Shown in pieces: positions 15,057-25,080 of a stretch of 49,465 nucleotides of DNA. The notes beneath the pieces were generated by a model, which worked only from the letters and a program-made list of their open reading frames with translations, made no database searches and was not told the DNA's origin. Position numbers and translations under genes: made by a program. Every line of letters begins with the position of its first letter. The first letter of the stretch is position 1. Origin of the DNA: Nitrospiria bacterium (GTDB taxonomy: Bacteria; Nitrospirota; Nitrospiria; JACQBZ01); assembly GCA_035498035.1 (NCBI GenBank), contig DATKAN010000049.1:1-49465 (forward strand), in the 5' to 3' direction.

Positions 15057-16805
15057 TTATTTCCCCTGGATTTCCTTGTACTGGTTCGTGATCGGGATGC
15101 GGCGGTCGCGGCCGAAGGCGCGGGGGGTGATCTTGATGCCGATCGGGGCCTGGCGGCGCTTGTACTCGCTCGCGTCCACCATTTTTATCACTTTCTCGAC
15201 GGTTCGCCGGTCGTGGCCCATCGAGACCAGTTCCTCGAACCCGATATCCTCCTCGACATAGGCCAGGACGATCGGGTCCAGGACGGGATAAGGCGGCAGT
15301 GTGTCCTGGTCCGTCTGGCCGGGCTTCAGCTCGGCGGTGGGCGGACGCTTGAAGATCCGGAGCGGAATGATCGCCCGCTTCTCCAGGGAGTTGCGATGGT
15401 TGGCCAGCTCGTAGACCAGGGTTTTAGGAACGTCCTTGATCACGGCAAACCCCCCGGCCATGTCGCCGTAGAGCGTCGCGTACCCGACGCTCATCTCGCT
15501 CTTGTTGCCGGTGGTCAGGACCAGCCAGCCGAACTTGTTCGAGAAGGCCATCAGGATGTTTCCCCGGATCCGGGCCTGAAGGTTCTCTTCCGTGGTATCG
15601 GTCGCACGGCCCTTGAACTCTTTCGCAAACAGCTTGAGATAGGCTTGAAACACCTCCTTGATGGAGACGACCAGGAGCTTGATCCCCAGCGCCTTCGCGA
15701 GGAGTTGGCTGTCCTCCAGGCTCATGGCGGAAGTATACTGGGACGGCATCAAGACCCCGACCACGTTGTCCTTTCCGAGCGCGTCCACCGCGATCAGGGC
15801 GGTCAGGGCGGAATCGATCCCCCCGCTGATTCCGATCACCACCTTCGTGAAGCCGTTTTTCGCCACATAATCCTTGACGCCCAGCGTAAGGGCCCGGTAG
15901 ATTTCCATCAACGGATGGATCGGCTCATAGGGCCTCGGATGAAGCGGCCGTTTCCGGGTCGCTTCAACGCGACCCGGCAGGATAAACCGTTTGACGGACG
16001 GCTTCTCGGCCATGTAGGCCAGCTTCTTCTGCCGCCGGCGCGGATCGTGGAGGCGCGATCGAAACACCCCGTCGATATTCAGGTCGGCCAGGATCAGCTC
16101 CTCCTCGAAGGGGCGGCCGTGGGCGATCCCCTGCCCGTTTTGGTCCAGGATCACGCTCTGACCGTCGAACACCAGCTCGTCCTGACCGCCGACCATGTTC
16201 GCGTACGCCACGATGACGCCGTAGTCCCGCGCCCGGGTGGCCAGCATCTCTTCCCGGAATTTCGTTTTCCCCCGGTGATACGGAGAGGCGTTGATGGTCA
16301 CGATCACCTCGGCGTCGCCGTTCAGCGCCTGTGTCAGCGCGGGGCCTTCCGGGTGCCAGAGGTCCTCGCAGATGTTGACGCCGACCGCCACGTTCCGGAG
16401 CACGATCACGGGACATTCCGTCCCGGCCTGAAAATACCGGTTTTCATCGAAGACGCCGTAATTGGGAAGGTGGATCTTGTGGTAGATCGTGACCAGGGCG
16501 CCGTCATGGATGAGGGCCGCCCCGTTGTAAATATCCTCCTGGCGGTCCACCATGCCCACGACCGCCGTGATGCCCTTGGTCTGCTTGATGACCCGTTGAA
16601 GGGCCTCGAGATTGTCCTGGGAAAACTGGGGTTTTAACAGGAGGTCTTCGGGAGGATATCCGGGGATGGCCATTTCGGGAAAGGCGACGAGATCGGCCTC
16701 CAGCGCCTTCGCCTTCTCGATATACTCGCAAATCTTCTCGGTATTGCCCTCCAGATCTCCGACGGTGCTGTTGATCTGGGCCAATGCAATACGTAATGTG
16801 CGCAT
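15057..16805 (-). CDS. nadE: Glutamine-dependent NAD+ synthetase
   Basis: 582 residues in two domains. The N-terminal nitrilase-type glutaminase (about 1-260) has its triad regions AFPEMAIPGY, YHKIHLPNYG and VGVNICEDLW. The C-terminal synthetase carries the PP-loop ISGGIDSALTALIA near residue 322. It makes NAD+ from deamido-NAD+ using ATP and glutamine in the cytosol. Length fits the two-domain family. Repeat R1 copy B lies directly before the start. Confidence 0.97.
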   Translation of the reverse strand: MRTLRIALAQINSTVGDLEGNTEKICEYIEKAKALEADLVAFPEMAIPGYPPEDLLLKPQFSQDNLEALQRVIKQTKGITAVVGMVDRQEDIYNGAALIHDGALVTIYHKIHLPNYGVFDENRYFQAGTECPVIVLRNVAVGVNICEDLWHPEGPALTQALNGDAEVIVTINASPYHRGKTKFREEMLATRARDYGVIVAYANMVGGQDELVFDGQSVILDQNGQGIAHGRPFEEELILADLNIDGVFRSRLHDPRRRQKKLAYMAEKPSVKRFILPGRVEATRKRPLHPRPYEPIHPLMEIYRALTLGVKDYVAKNGFTKVVIGISGGIDSALTALIAVDALGKDNVVGVLMPSQYTSAMSLEDSQLLAKALGIKLLVVSIKEVFQAYLKLFAKEFKGRATDTTEENLQARIRGNILMAFSNKFGWLVLTTGNKSEMSVGYATLYGDMAGGFAVIKDVPKTLVYELANHRNSLEKRAIIPLRIFKRPPTAELKPGQTDQDTLPPYPVLDPIVLAYVEEDIGFEELVSMGHDRRTVEKVIKMVDASEYKRRQAPIGIKITPRAFGRDRRIPITNQYKEIQGK

Positions 16806-16820
16806 CTTCCCCCCTTTTTT

Positions 16821-16912
16821 ATAGGGGCTCGCGTCGCCCCCTCCGCCGGCAAAGCCGGACGGAGCCTCCCCCTCTCGCTCGCCGTGCTCGCTGGGTTGAT
16901 TTTCGCAGGCGG
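16821..16912 (-). repeat. Intergenic repeat R1 (copy B) before nadE
   Basis: On the minus strand the element begins AAATCAACCCAGCGAGCAC, passes GCGAGCGAGAGGGGGAGG and a stem CCGTCCGGC/GCCGGCGG, and ends GGGGGCGACGCGAGCCCCT. This is the most complete R1 copy here. It fills most of the gap between the ANTAR gene and nadE. Confidence 0.75.
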
Positions 16913-16954
16913 CACGATCCGGTGGTGCGTTTGATTACTCCGCCCATATCAAAC

Positions 16955-18214
16955 TCATCTTATTTCACTGGCCAGAATGATGGCCTCGGCGATCTCCTTC
17001 ATGCTTTTTCGGGTGTTCATGCTCTGGCGCTGGATGATGCGAAAGGCTTCCTCCTCGGCGATCCGCTTCTCCCGCATCAGGACGCCCTTGGCGCGCTCCA
17101 CGACCTTGCGGTTTTCAAGCGCCTCCTGCATTTCGTTCGACCGGCGAAGGAGCTTCGTGTTCTCGATGGCCACGGCCGACTGGTTGGCGACGGCCTGGAG
17201 GATTTTGATCTCCTCGTCGTAAAACTTGTGTTCATGAGAGGTGTAGCTGTTGATCACCCCCACCGCGCGGTCCCTGATCATCATCGGGACCGAGAGCAGC
17301 GACCGGAGCCCTTCCTTGCGGGCCAGATCGCCGTACATGTAGCCCGGCTCGCGTGTGACGTCCGGGACGGCGATCGGCCGCCGCTCCTGCACCGCCCGGC
17401 CGCTGATGCTTTGACCCACCTTCAGATTCGGCTTCTTCCGGTACTCCTCGCTCAGGCTCTGGGTCGCGACGATCTCCAGCTCCTGCTTGTCTTCATCCAG
17501 AAGCATGATCGAGCAGATGGTCGAATTCATCATTTCGGCCGTCATGGCGACGATCAACTGGAGGATCTCCTTCAAATAGCGGTTGGAGGCGATCGTCTTG
17601 CTCACCTGCGAGAGGGTCTCGATCTGCATCGCCTTTTTTTTCATCTCCTCGTACAGCCGGGCGTTCTCGATCGCCCCGCCGACCTGATGGCCGATCGTCG
17701 TCAGAAGGGCCAGCTCGCTCGCCGAGTGATGATGCGGCCGCTTGTGCTGGACGTTGATCACGCCGATCACCTCATTCTTGGAGATCACCGGGATTGAAAG
17801 AAAGGCATGGAAGCGATCCTCGGGAAGATGCTGAAAAACTCTGAACCGGGGGTCGTCGCTCGCGTTCCTGGCGATCGCCACGAGTTTGCGCTCCCGCGCC
17901 ACCCATCCGGTGATCCCCTCCCCCAGCTCAAGCCGGATGCGGCCGATCAGTTTTGGATGCGGGTTCTTGGTCGCGCGGAGGATCAGTTCCTTATTCCGGT
18001 CGTCATAGAGATACAACAGGCAGGCGTCCGCTTGCGTCACCTGGACTACAATATCGATGATCTGCTTCAACACATCATCCAGATCCAGATTGCAGCTGAT
18101 CGATTCGCTGATCTGCCGCAGAAGGTCCAGCTCGCGTGTCTTCTCGGCCAGGGACCCTTTGAGCTGGGCGATCCTTTCTTTTTCAGTCTTCGGTCGGCTT
18201 GATTTTGTAATCAT
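16955..18214 (-). CDS. GAF-GAF-ANTAR transcription antitermination regulator
   Basis: 419 residues. After a short coiled coil (EKTRELDLLRQISESIS) come two GAF sensory domains at about 43-190 (VTQADACLLYLYDDRNKELI, SIPVISKNEVIGVINV) and about 211-350 (STICSIMLLDEDKQELEIV, SVPMMIRDRAVGVINSY). A C-terminal ANTAR domain follows, about 360-415 (VVERAKGVLMREKRIAEEEA, MNTRKSMKEIAEAIILA). ANTAR domains bind paired hairpins in nascent RNA and block termination. The GAF domains would sense a small ligand or redox state. No kinase partner is next to it. Targets are unknown. Confidence 0.93.
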   Translation of the reverse strand: MITKSSRPKTEKERIAQLKGSLAEKTRELDLLRQISESISCNLDLDDVLKQIIDIVVQVTQADACLLYLYDDRNKELILRATKNPHPKLIGRIRLELGEGITGWVARERKLVAIARNASDDPRFRVFQHLPEDRFHAFLSIPVISKNEVIGVINVQHKRPHHHSASELALLTTIGHQVGGAIENARLYEEMKKKAMQIETLSQVSKTIASNRYLKEILQLIVAMTAEMMNSTICSIMLLDEDKQELEIVATQSLSEEYRKKPNLKVGQSISGRAVQERRPIAVPDVTREPGYMYGDLARKEGLRSLLSVPMMIRDRAVGVINSYTSHEHKFYDEEIKILQAVANQSAVAIENTKLLRRSNEMQEALENRKVVERAKGVLMREKRIAEEEAFRIIQRQSMNTRKSMKEIAEAIILASEIR

Positions 18215-18247
18215 TGGTTTAGTCGAGAACGGCTATATTGAGGAGTG

Positions 18248-18276
18248 AATATACCACAAATCGGGATTAAATCCAA
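18248..18276 (-). promoter_or_regulatory. Promoter of the GAF-ANTAR gene
   Basis: Minus strand: TTGGAT (18271-18276), 17-base spacer, TATATT (18248-18253). It lies about 34 bases before the start at 18214. Confidence 0.6.
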
Positions 18277-18290
18277 GGAGGATAAACGCA

Positions 18291-18358
18291 AAACTATAAC
18301 TATATAAATATTAAATATTACAATATGTTATAATAAATATCTAATCTTTAACATAAGT
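18291..18358. other. Extremely AT-rich intergenic island
   Basis: By hand count only 7 of 60 bases in 18301-18360 are G or C, in an otherwise GC-rich window. It lies just upstream of the -35 of the GAF-ANTAR promoter. It could serve as an UP element, a binding site for nucleoid proteins, or an easily melted region. The gap 18215-18499 holds no gene; a 7-bp ACGGAAT/ATTCCGT hairpin lies near 18460-18480. Confidence 0.7.
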
Positions 18359-18499
18359 CATTAGGAAACTGGAGGGCAGCGGGGACTCGGGGATGTCCAG
18401 GAAAATGCGGACCGGGAAAAGGGAGATTTGGGGTCTGATAGAATTAAATCCGGGAGGTAGAACGGAATATCGGATTCCGTCTTGGCGCTCCCGTAGGCT

Positions 18500-19042
18500 T
18501 TAAGGACAATTGTCGGGTGGATTTTGTGTCCCGCCTTTAACGGTAATGTTCACAGTCCATACCTTCGATGCGCTTCCGATTGATGCAGTGACCGTTCCGG
18601 TGTAATCTTCGTCTGGACCGGCCTTGGTAGGGGTACCGGTGAGATCTGAACGGCACGGTGGAACAAACCAAACGGCATACACATCCTTGGGTGAAAGCCC
18701 TCGTTCATCCGTATTGGTATTAAAAGAAAATGGGTCGGAAGAGCTAAGGGGGTTTCCACTTCTATCCGTGAGCATGAATACCTGACCTCCCGCAAAGAAT
18801 GAGATGTGCACGTTCGGAACCGGAGTTTTTCCATCGGGAGCGAGGACTTGAAATCCAAGGGGACCGGAGGTGATATCATTAAACCCCGGACTTGCAACGT
18901 AGGTAACCGTCGTGTCATCCGGACCCACAACCGTGGCCCCTTGAATCGCGTCATCCGCTCCGCAACTTAGCAGGAGGAATGCAAGCCCGCCGAACCCTAT
19001 GCAGGCTGCCATCATTCTGACCATTGGTTTGATCCCGAACAC
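18500..19042 (-). CDS. Ig-like lipoprotein
   Basis: 180 residues starting with GTG at 19042; GGAGG lies upstream. The signal ends FLLLSC, a good lipobox, with mature Cys27. The mature part resembles an invasin-type Ig (Big_1-like) domain: LGFQVLAPDGKTPVPNVHIS, then strands with TDRSGN and TDERGL, then TVTASIGSASKVWTVNI at the end. It is likely an envelope-anchored structural protein of unknown role. It is separated by 26 bases from the aroKB stop on the same strand. Confidence 0.72.
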   Translation of the reverse strand: MFGIKPMVRMMAACIGFGGLAFLLLSCGADDAIQGATVVGPDDTTVTYVASPGFNDITSGPLGFQVLAPDGKTPVPNVHISFFAGGQVFMLTDRSGNPLSSSDPFSFNTNTDERGLSPKDVYAVWFVPPCRSDLTGTPTKAGPDEDYTGTVTASIGSASKVWTVNITVKGGTQNPPDNCP

Positions 19043-19068
19043 CTTCGACCTCCTTTGGTAGACTCCGC

Positions 19069-20667
19069 CTAACCGATGAATTCCCCGCCTTCTTCCAGGC
19101 TTTTCAATGCTTGAGCGACTATTTTCTCCTCGGCCGGTCGAACGACAACCTGCCCGATCTTTACGGGCAACACAAAATGCATCCTGCCGCCGGAAACCTT
19201 CTTGTCCAGCTTCATTATCTTAATTATATCGGCCGGCTTGATTTTGGGCAAGGCGACCGGAAGCCCCGCCCTTTTGAGGAGCTCGATCTGACGCCGCGCG
19301 CTCGGGACATCCATTAGGCCGAGCCGGACGGAAAGCTGAGCGGCGAAGGCGATCCCGATCGAGACGGCCTCGCCGTGAAGATAGGTCCTGTAGTTCGTGG
19401 CGGTTTCCAGCGCGTGTCCAAGTGTATGCCCGTAGTTGAGGATCTTTCTCAATCCGCCTTCCCGCTCGTCTTTCTGAACCACCTCCGCCTTGATGGCGCA
19501 GGATCGTCGAATGGCATGGGTCAGGGCCGCCGGCTCCAATTTCAGGATCTTGTCGATATTGTCTTCCAGATAGGAAAAGAATCCTTCATCCTGGATCACG
19601 CCGTACTTGATCACTTCGGCAAGACCCGAGACGAATTCGCGCCGGTTGAGCGTTTTTAATACCCCGGTATCGATCCAGACCAGTTTCGGTTGATAAAAGG
19701 CGCCGATCAGATTTTTCCCGTGGGCGTGATCCACCCCGGTTTTTCCACCGATGCTGGCATCCACCTGCGCCGCCAGCGTGGTCGGAACCTGGATGAACCC
19801 GATGCCGCGCAGGAATGTCGCGGCCGCAAACCCGGCCAGATCGCCGATCACGCCGCCGCCCAGGGCCAGAAGGGTCGAGCTCCGCTCAAACGATCTTCGG
19901 ATCAGCTCATCGTATACGCGGGAAACCGACCGGAGATTCTTGTGTTGTTCGCCGTCGGGCAGGGTGACCACGGCGACTTCAAAGCCGGCCTTTCGCAGGC
20001 TTCGCGTCACGACGGACCCGTAGAGGCGGCCCACCCGTGGATTCGTAATCACCCCGACTTTCCCCTTGAGCCCCAGCGAGACCAAGCGCTCGCCGATCCG
20101 GGGCAGGATCCCGTCTCCGATCTCGATCGAATAGCTTCGCTCGGCGAGATCGACCCGGATCGGACCCGTCTCCGAGACGATATCCCGGATCATTCTCGCC
20201 ACCTGGTCCGGAGTCTTGTGGGTGGTGTCGATCCGGTAGTCGGAAAGGAGATAATACGGCCGTCGGGTTTTCAACAGTTGCCGGACGCGCTCCGAGCGCC
20301 GCCCGTGCTGTAGCAGCGGACGCTCCGACCCCGCCGTCCGGGCAAGGATCGCATCGGGGGTGGCCTCCAGACCGATCAGGACGCCGTTGCGCTGCAGACG
20401 TCGGAGGTTTACAGGGTCCGTCACAACCCCGCCTCCGGTCGCGATCACGCAGGATTTCCTGTTGGCCAACTCCGCCACGACTTCTCTCTCCCGTTTTCTG
20501 AAATGGGCCTCGCCGGACTCTTTAAAAATCTCCGGAATGGTCCGGCCCTCCCGTTCCTGTATCCGAAGATCGGTATCCTCGAAGTCCCAGCCGAGCTCCC
20601 CGGCCAGCCGTTTACCGACCTCGCTTTTGCCCGTGCCCATAAAACCCACCAGGATGATATTTCTCAT
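19069..20667 (-). CDS. aroKB: Fused shikimate kinase and 3-dehydroquinate synthase
   Basis: 532 residues in one frame. Residues 1 to about 168 are shikimate kinase: Walker A GFMGTGKSE, substrate residues in FEDTDLRIQ, ATGGGVV and SERPLLQ. Residues about 171-532 are 3-dehydroquinate synthase: TLPDGEQHKN, ALGGGVIGDLAGFAAATF, IGGKTGVDHAHGKNLIGAFY and the metal-binding LNYGHTLGHALE. The enzymes catalyse steps 5 and 2 of the shikimate pathway. Similar AroKB fusions are known, for example in Thermotoga. It lies behind aroC and the pil genes. Repeat R2 fills the space just before its start. Confidence 0.96.
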   Translation of the reverse strand: MRNIILVGFMGTGKSEVGKRLAGELGWDFEDTDLRIQEREGRTIPEIFKESGEAHFRKREREVVAELANRKSCVIATGGGVVTDPVNLRRLQRNGVLIGLEATPDAILARTAGSERPLLQHGRRSERVRQLLKTRRPYYLLSDYRIDTTHKTPDQVARMIRDIVSETGPIRVDLAERSYSIEIGDGILPRIGERLVSLGLKGKVGVITNPRVGRLYGSVVTRSLRKAGFEVAVVTLPDGEQHKNLRSVSRVYDELIRRSFERSSTLLALGGGVIGDLAGFAAATFLRGIGFIQVPTTLAAQVDASIGGKTGVDHAHGKNLIGAFYQPKLVWIDTGVLKTLNRREFVSGLAEVIKYGVIQDEGFFSYLEDNIDKILKLEPAALTHAIRRSCAIKAEVVQKDEREGGLRKILNYGHTLGHALETATNYRTYLHGEAVSIGIAFAAQLSVRLGLMDVPSARRQIELLKRAGLPVALPKIKPADIIKIMKLDKKVSGGRMHFVLPVKIGQVVVRPAEEKIVAQALKSLEEGGEFIG

Positions 20668-20674
20668 TCATCTT

Positions 20675-20832
20675 TTATCAGTGGGGGCCCGTGCGGGTTA
20701 CACTGAGGAATCCGGCCGCCTCACCGACTCGGCGGCGTTCGTCCCCGGCGCTCCTTACCCGTCGCGCCACGAACCCTCCGATGCCCCCACACCCCGCGCT
20801 CGGACGGGCGGAGCCCGATCCTCGCTTATTAT
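20675..20832 (-). repeat. Intergenic repeat R2 (copy F), long form, before aroKB
   Basis: On the minus strand it starts AAGCGAGGATCGGGCTCCG with hairpin CGGGC/GCCCG and continues GTGGGGGCATCGGAGGG. A long variable hairpin region follows, ending CCCGCACGGGCCCCCACTG. TGGGGGC and GCCCCCA can pair to close a large stem. It lies between aroC and aroKB and ends eight bases before the start. Confidence 0.75.
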
Positions 20833-20843
20833 TTACTTTTCGT

Positions 20844-22007
20844 TCACCATTCCTTGACATACTGCTGGTAGCCGTCGAAATTTCGTTTCATCTCAAGGAG
20901 GCTGTCGCCCCCGAATTTCTCGATCATGGCGGAGGCCAGCTCAAATGCCACCACCGCCTCGCCGATGACGCCCGCGGCCGGCACGGTGCAGATATCGGAT
21001 CGCTCCACCGTCGCCTCAAATGGCTCCTTGCTCTTGATGTCGACGCTTTTCAAGGGCGAATAGAGCGTGGAGATCGGCTTCATCGCCACGCGGAGCACGA
21101 TGGGTTGGCCATTGGTCACCCCCCCTTCGAGTCCGCCCGCATTGTTGGTTTTTCGGTAAAATCCCCCGGCGGCCTCGTCATAAAAAATTTCATCGTGAAC
21201 TTCCGATCCGAAGCGCCGGGCGGCCTCAAACCCCATGCCGATCTCGACCCCTTTCATGGCCTGTATGCTCATCAACGCGAAGGCCAGCCGGGCGCTCAGC
21301 CGCCGGTCCCACTGAGCGTAGCTTCCGAGACCGATCGGGATATTGTCGGCGATCACCTCGAACACCCCGCCCAAGGTATCCCCTTTTTCCTTGGCCTCGC
21401 GGATCTTCTCGATCATCATCCCCGCCGCGGAGGCATCGGCGCAGCGGACCTCGGACTCCTCCGCCGCCTTCCGGATCTGCTCGAGGCTCAAGCGGCTCGT
21501 TTCGGCCTGAACGCCTCCGATTTCCCGAACATGGCTCACCAGGGTGATCCGGAACTGACTCAGCAGGGCCTTGGCCACCGCGCCGATCGCAACCCGGATG
21601 GCCGTCTCTCGGGCGCTGGCCTTCTCGAGCACATTCCGGATATCGGTATGGGCATATTTGATCGCCCCGACCAGATCGGCATGACCCGGTCTCGGTTTCG
21701 TCACCACGCGCTGGGTCGCCGGATCGCCCGGTTCGACCGCCATGATCTCCTGCCAATTCTTCCAGTCCTTATTGGCGATCTGCAGGCCGACCGGGCTGCC
21801 CAAGGTCAGGCCCTTGCGGACGCCCGAGACAAATTCAACCTGATCCTGCTCGATCTTCATCCTTCCACCCCGGCCGTATCCTTTCTGACGACGGGCAAGA
21901 TCCAGATTGACAACCGCTTCGCTCAAGGGAACACCCGACGGCATCCCTTCCACGATGGCCAAAAGGAGTTTGCCGTGCGATTCGCCACCGTTGAGATATC
22001 GGAGCAT
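20844..22007 (-). CDS. aroC: Chorismate synthase
   Basis: 387 residues beginning [20 protein letters not shown]. Signatures include [48 protein letters not shown] and GGVTNGQPI. It converts EPSP to chorismate with reduced FMN in the cytosol, the last common step to aromatic compounds. The long C-terminal region ([20 protein letters not shown]) is intact. It follows pilQ by 34 bases and is co-oriented with aroKB. Confidence 0.97.
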   Translation of the reverse strand: MLRYLNGGESHGKLLLAIVEGMPSGVPLSEAVVNLDLARRQKGYGRGGRMKIEQDQVEFVSGVRKGLTLGSPVGLQIANKDWKNWQEIMAVEPGDPATQRVVTKPRPGHADLVGAIKYAHTDIRNVLEKASARETAIRVAIGAVAKALLSQFRITLVSHVREIGGVQAETSRLSLEQIRKAAEESEVRCADASAAGMMIEKIREAKEKGDTLGGVFEVIADNIPIGLGSYAQWDRRLSARLAFALMSIQAMKGVEIGMGFEAARRFGSEVHDEIFYDEAAGGFYRKTNNAGGLEGGVTNGQPIVLRVAMKPISTLYSPLKSVDIKSKEPFEATVERSDICTVPAAGVIGEAVVAFELASAMIEKFGGDSLLEMKRNFDGYQQYVKEW

Positions 22008-22041
22008 CAGTCCATACGCCGCTGAAACCAGGCGCGTCCTT

Positions 22042-24450
22042 CTAATCCTTCACAATTCTGGGTGTGAGGAAGATCAACAATTCGTTCTTTGTATCCGTGT
22101 TCGACGTATTCTTGAACAGCCATCCGACGATCGGAATTTTTGAAAGAAACGGAATGCCGGTTTCCGTTTCATTTTTCTCGTCCACAAAGATCCCGCCGAT
22201 CACGGTCGTCTCCCCGTCCCGAACCAGCACTTCCGTGGTCGCCTGACGTTTCGCGATGCTGGGGCCGGCGGGGCCGCTGAAGCTGCCGAGGGAATCCCGG
22301 GCCGCCTTCACCTTCATGATGATGCTCTGATCCGGAGTAATATGGGGTGTGACCTCCAGGACCAGATTGGCGTCGACAAAGGTCGTCGTCGGTCCCGTGT
22401 TGGCCGAGGACGTCTGGAAGGGGATGGACTCACCCTGCTCGATCTTGGCCTTGACGTTGTTCAAGGTCGTCACCTTCGGACTCGAGATCGTTTTTGTCAA
22501 TCCGTTCAACTCGCCCGCGGAAAGGCGAAGGTCGAGATTAATCGGGTTGTTCGTAAACCGGCCGAAGTTAAAACCGGCCGAGGGAACCGCATTCATACCC
22601 GAAACACTGGCCGGCAAATTCACCGCGAAATCGGGCGCAATTACCCCGAAGGCGGGCGGGGTGACGCCGGCGGCCGTATTGATCCCCTGGATCGAGAACA
22701 CGCTGTTTGAATTGACGGTGCCGTAGGCCACGCCCCATTGAATGCCGAGCGATCGGGCAAAGCTGGTATCGGCCTGGACGATCCGGGCCTCGATCTGGAC
22801 CTCCGGCGTTCGCTCATCGAGCGTCTTGGCCAACGCCGCGGCCTCGTTGACCTCCTTATCAATATCCTTGATGACCAGGGTGTTTGTCCGCTCGTCGACC
22901 GTGATTTCCCCTCTCGGACTCAGGTACTTTTTCAGCGTCTTGGACAGATCATCGACCTTGGCATAGTTAATGTAGATGACCTTCGTAACGAGGTCCTCGG
23001 CCTTGACCCTGGCGTCCTTCGCATGGGCTTCTTCATCCTGCTGTTTGGCGAGGTCCGAAAGGGTGGCCACGCGAATGATGGTCCCCTCGCGAACCTGCCC
23101 CAGATTGCTCATCTTCAGGACGATATCCAGGGCCTGGTCCCAGGGCACATTGATCAACTTGAGCGTCACTTTGCCTTTCACATTTTCTCCGATCACGATG
23201 TTCATCCCGCTCACATCGGCCAGCAATCGAAGCACGTTGCTGAGATCGGCATCCTGGAAATCAAGGGAAACTTTTCGGCCGATATACCTTTTTTGAGCCG
23301 TGATCTCCCCTCGTTTCGCCGATGCGGGAACAGGCGTCGGCATTATTTCCTCGGGTGGAGGCGACGGGGAAACCTTTTCCGGGACGGTCGGCTTTTCTTC
23401 CGTTGTCTGGGGCGGGGTTTCCTTGGTCGCTTCCTGTGCGGCGACCGGCGGCTTCTCCGGCTGTTGTTTCGGAGCGGGTTCCGCCGCCGGGGGTTTTTCT
23501 GCCGGCTCCTCTTTGGGCTTGGCTTCAGCCTCCGCGGGCGCCGCCGGGGTTTCCGCTTCCGCCGCGTGCAAGGTGACCGCGACTTCCTTTCCGGACGGCT
23601 CGACGGCAAACGCAACTTTCGAATTCAGATCAAATACCACACGGACCTTCTGGGGTTTGACGTGTTGGCCGATTCGGATATCCTTCAGGAGCTTGGCCTT
23701 CACGGAAATGGTGTTGGGTCGGATGTGGCTGGTCACATCCGGCAAATCGACCACCAGACGGTTACCGGAAGCCATGAAGGCATTCGGGTTCAGGACCCCA
23801 TCCCCCGTGATATGAACGGCGACCGTGTCGTCATTCCGATCAACGGTCAGTTTTGAAACCGTCTTCGCCGCCGGCAGGGTCGGCTCGCTGGGAAGCGCTT
23901 TTTCTTCCGTCGCCGGGGCCGGCGGAACCGTCGTTTCCTGGGCCGCCTCCGTCATCGGAGCCGGCGCGACCGAACCGGCGGGGGCCGCCGCCTCGGCGGT
24001 GGCGGAAGCCGCCGGTTTGTCGATATCGATCATCAACTTCTCCCCATCCGCGCGCACATGGGATAGAACGGCTTCCGTCAGCGTGATCTCCAAGCGGACC
24101 ACATTACTCGGTTTTTCTCCTTCGATGGGGAGGAGGTCCGTCACGGCCCCTTGACCGATGGGCATTCGATCCTTGAATTTTCCAACCGAGGCCCCGGCCA
24201 CGTCCACGATCAGTCTCGCGGGGTCCGTTAATTGGTAGGAGGTGTAAACGAGGGGTTTCTGACCGACGACAACGATCTCCGTTTTGTCCGGCTGATCGGT
24301 CACCGATATATCCTGAATGGTATTGAGTTCGTCCCCGGCCCCGGGCTGGGTTTCTTCAAAAAGGGAAGCGCACGATGCCATTCCCAGAATCAGGAACGGC
24401 ACGAAGAATCCGTTCAGCACCCGCCGAGCAAAATGCATCTTGAGTTTCAT
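22042..24450 (-). CDS. pilQ: Type IV pilus secretin PilQ
   Basis: 802 residues. The signal peptide ends LGMASC, so the protein may be lipidated at Cys27. Two AMIN domains follow (about 40-120 and 195-280; [37 protein letters not shown]), which bind peptidoglycan. A Pro/Ala/Glu/Lys-rich linker of about 80 residues comes next. Then come the secretin short N-domain ([20 protein letters not shown]), a secretin N1 domain, and the secretin barrel ([60 protein letters not shown]). It forms the outer-membrane gate for the pilus. It overlaps pilP by 4 bases (ATGA). Confidence 0.96.
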   Translation of the reverse strand: MKLKMHFARRVLNGFFVPFLILGMASCASLFEETQPGAGDELNTIQDISVTDQPDKTEIVVVGQKPLVYTSYQLTDPARLIVDVAGASVGKFKDRMPIGQGAVTDLLPIEGEKPSNVVRLEITLTEAVLSHVRADGEKLMIDIDKPAASATAEAAAPAGSVAPAPMTEAAQETTVPPAPATEEKALPSEPTLPAAKTVSKLTVDRNDDTVAVHITGDGVLNPNAFMASGNRLVVDLPDVTSHIRPNTISVKAKLLKDIRIGQHVKPQKVRVVFDLNSKVAFAVEPSGKEVAVTLHAAEAETPAAPAEAEAKPKEEPAEKPPAAEPAPKQQPEKPPVAAQEATKETPPQTTEEKPTVPEKVSPSPPPEEIMPTPVPASAKRGEITAQKRYIGRKVSLDFQDADLSNVLRLLADVSGMNIVIGENVKGKVTLKLINVPWDQALDIVLKMSNLGQVREGTIIRVATLSDLAKQQDEEAHAKDARVKAEDLVTKVIYINYAKVDDLSKTLKKYLSPRGEITVDERTNTLVIKDIDKEVNEAAALAKTLDERTPEVQIEARIVQADTSFARSLGIQWGVAYGTVNSNSVFSIQGINTAAGVTPPAFGVIAPDFAVNLPASVSGMNAVPSAGFNFGRFTNNPINLDLRLSAGELNGLTKTISSPKVTTLNNVKAKIEQGESIPFQTSSANTGPTTTFVDANLVLEVTPHITPDQSIIMKVKAARDSLGSFSGPAGPSIAKRQATTEVLVRDGETTVIGGIFVDEKNETETGIPFLSKIPIVGWLFKNTSNTDTKNELLIFLTPRIVKD

Positions 24451-25076
24451 TCGCTCCCCTCCTTTTGGGGATGAAGATCCAGCCTGACTTCCCTCACCTT
24501 CTTTTCACCGAATATGTCGGTATATTTCTCCTCGATGGTCAAATACTGTTCCGTGATTTTTCGAACCGCTCCATTGTTGGGTCCGACCGGAGTTCCCACA
24601 CGAATGGTATATCCCTTGCCGTCCGGGGTCTGGACCATGGCGGAATAACCATACCCGCCCCAGACAATCCCGATCAGACGGAGCTCTCCGATTTCCGTGC
24701 GCAACAGCGGGGGGAGGCGTCTCAAGCTCTTCGCCGATTCCGCCGAGACCAGGATCGATAGAAACGGATCCCGACGCCCCTCGGGATTATAGACGTACGG
24801 AGCGGGGGGGGGACTCGAGACCTCGGCCTTTTGTTCACCCGCCACGGCCGGCGGTGAGGCCGGGGCTGAGGCCGAGGCCGGGGCTTCCGGATGTTTGACC
24901 GCGGCCGGCTTTCCGGCCGGCGGCGCGGGAGGCGATGAACCTCCGACACACCCAACGGCCAAGACCGCAAACATCCCGAACCCCAACACGATGATCAACC
25001 GTCGAACGATGCGACGGAAACCATCCGCCTGTCCACGCTTATCCGTTCTTCCCCGCCTTATGAATGGATGAATCAT
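24447..25076 (-). CDS. pilP: Type IV pilus inner-membrane lipoprotein PilP
   Basis: Start set at the ATG at 25076, four bases after the pilO stop; the longer frame would overlap pilO. This gives 209 residues. The signal ends FAVLAVGC (lipobox, Cys43), with a long basic N-region, so a later start is possible. After a Pro/Ala-rich linker comes the PilP HR domain: GRRDPFLSILV, GELRLIGIVWGGYGYSAMVQ, KGYTIRVGTPVGPNNGAV and ITEQYLTIEEKYTDIFGE. It links PilNO in the inner membrane to PilQ. Confidence 0.9.
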   Translation of the reverse strand: MIHPFIRRGRTDKRGQADGFRRIVRRLIIVLGFGMFAVLAVGCVGGSSPPAPPAGKPAAVKHPEAPASASAPASPPAVAGEQKAEVSSPPPAPYVYNPEGRRDPFLSILVSAESAKSLRRLPPLLRTEIGELRLIGIVWGGYGYSAMVQTPDGKGYTIRVGTPVGPNNGAVRKITEQYLTIEEKYTDIFGEKKVREVRLDLHPQKEGSE

Positions 25077-25080
25077 TTGC

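Noticed and set aside
15213-16637. 474-residue plus-strand open frame
   Set aside because: It is the mirror of nadE, with low-complexity Gln/His/Arg composition and no recognisable domain.
20691-22025. 444-residue plus-strand open frame
   Set aside because: It lies antisense to aroC and repeat R2 and has no family resemblance.
22738-23856. 372-residue plus-strand open frame with Phe/Arg/Gly-rich repeats
   Set aside because: The repeats are the complement of the PilQ Pro/Glu/Lys linker; pilQ is certain.
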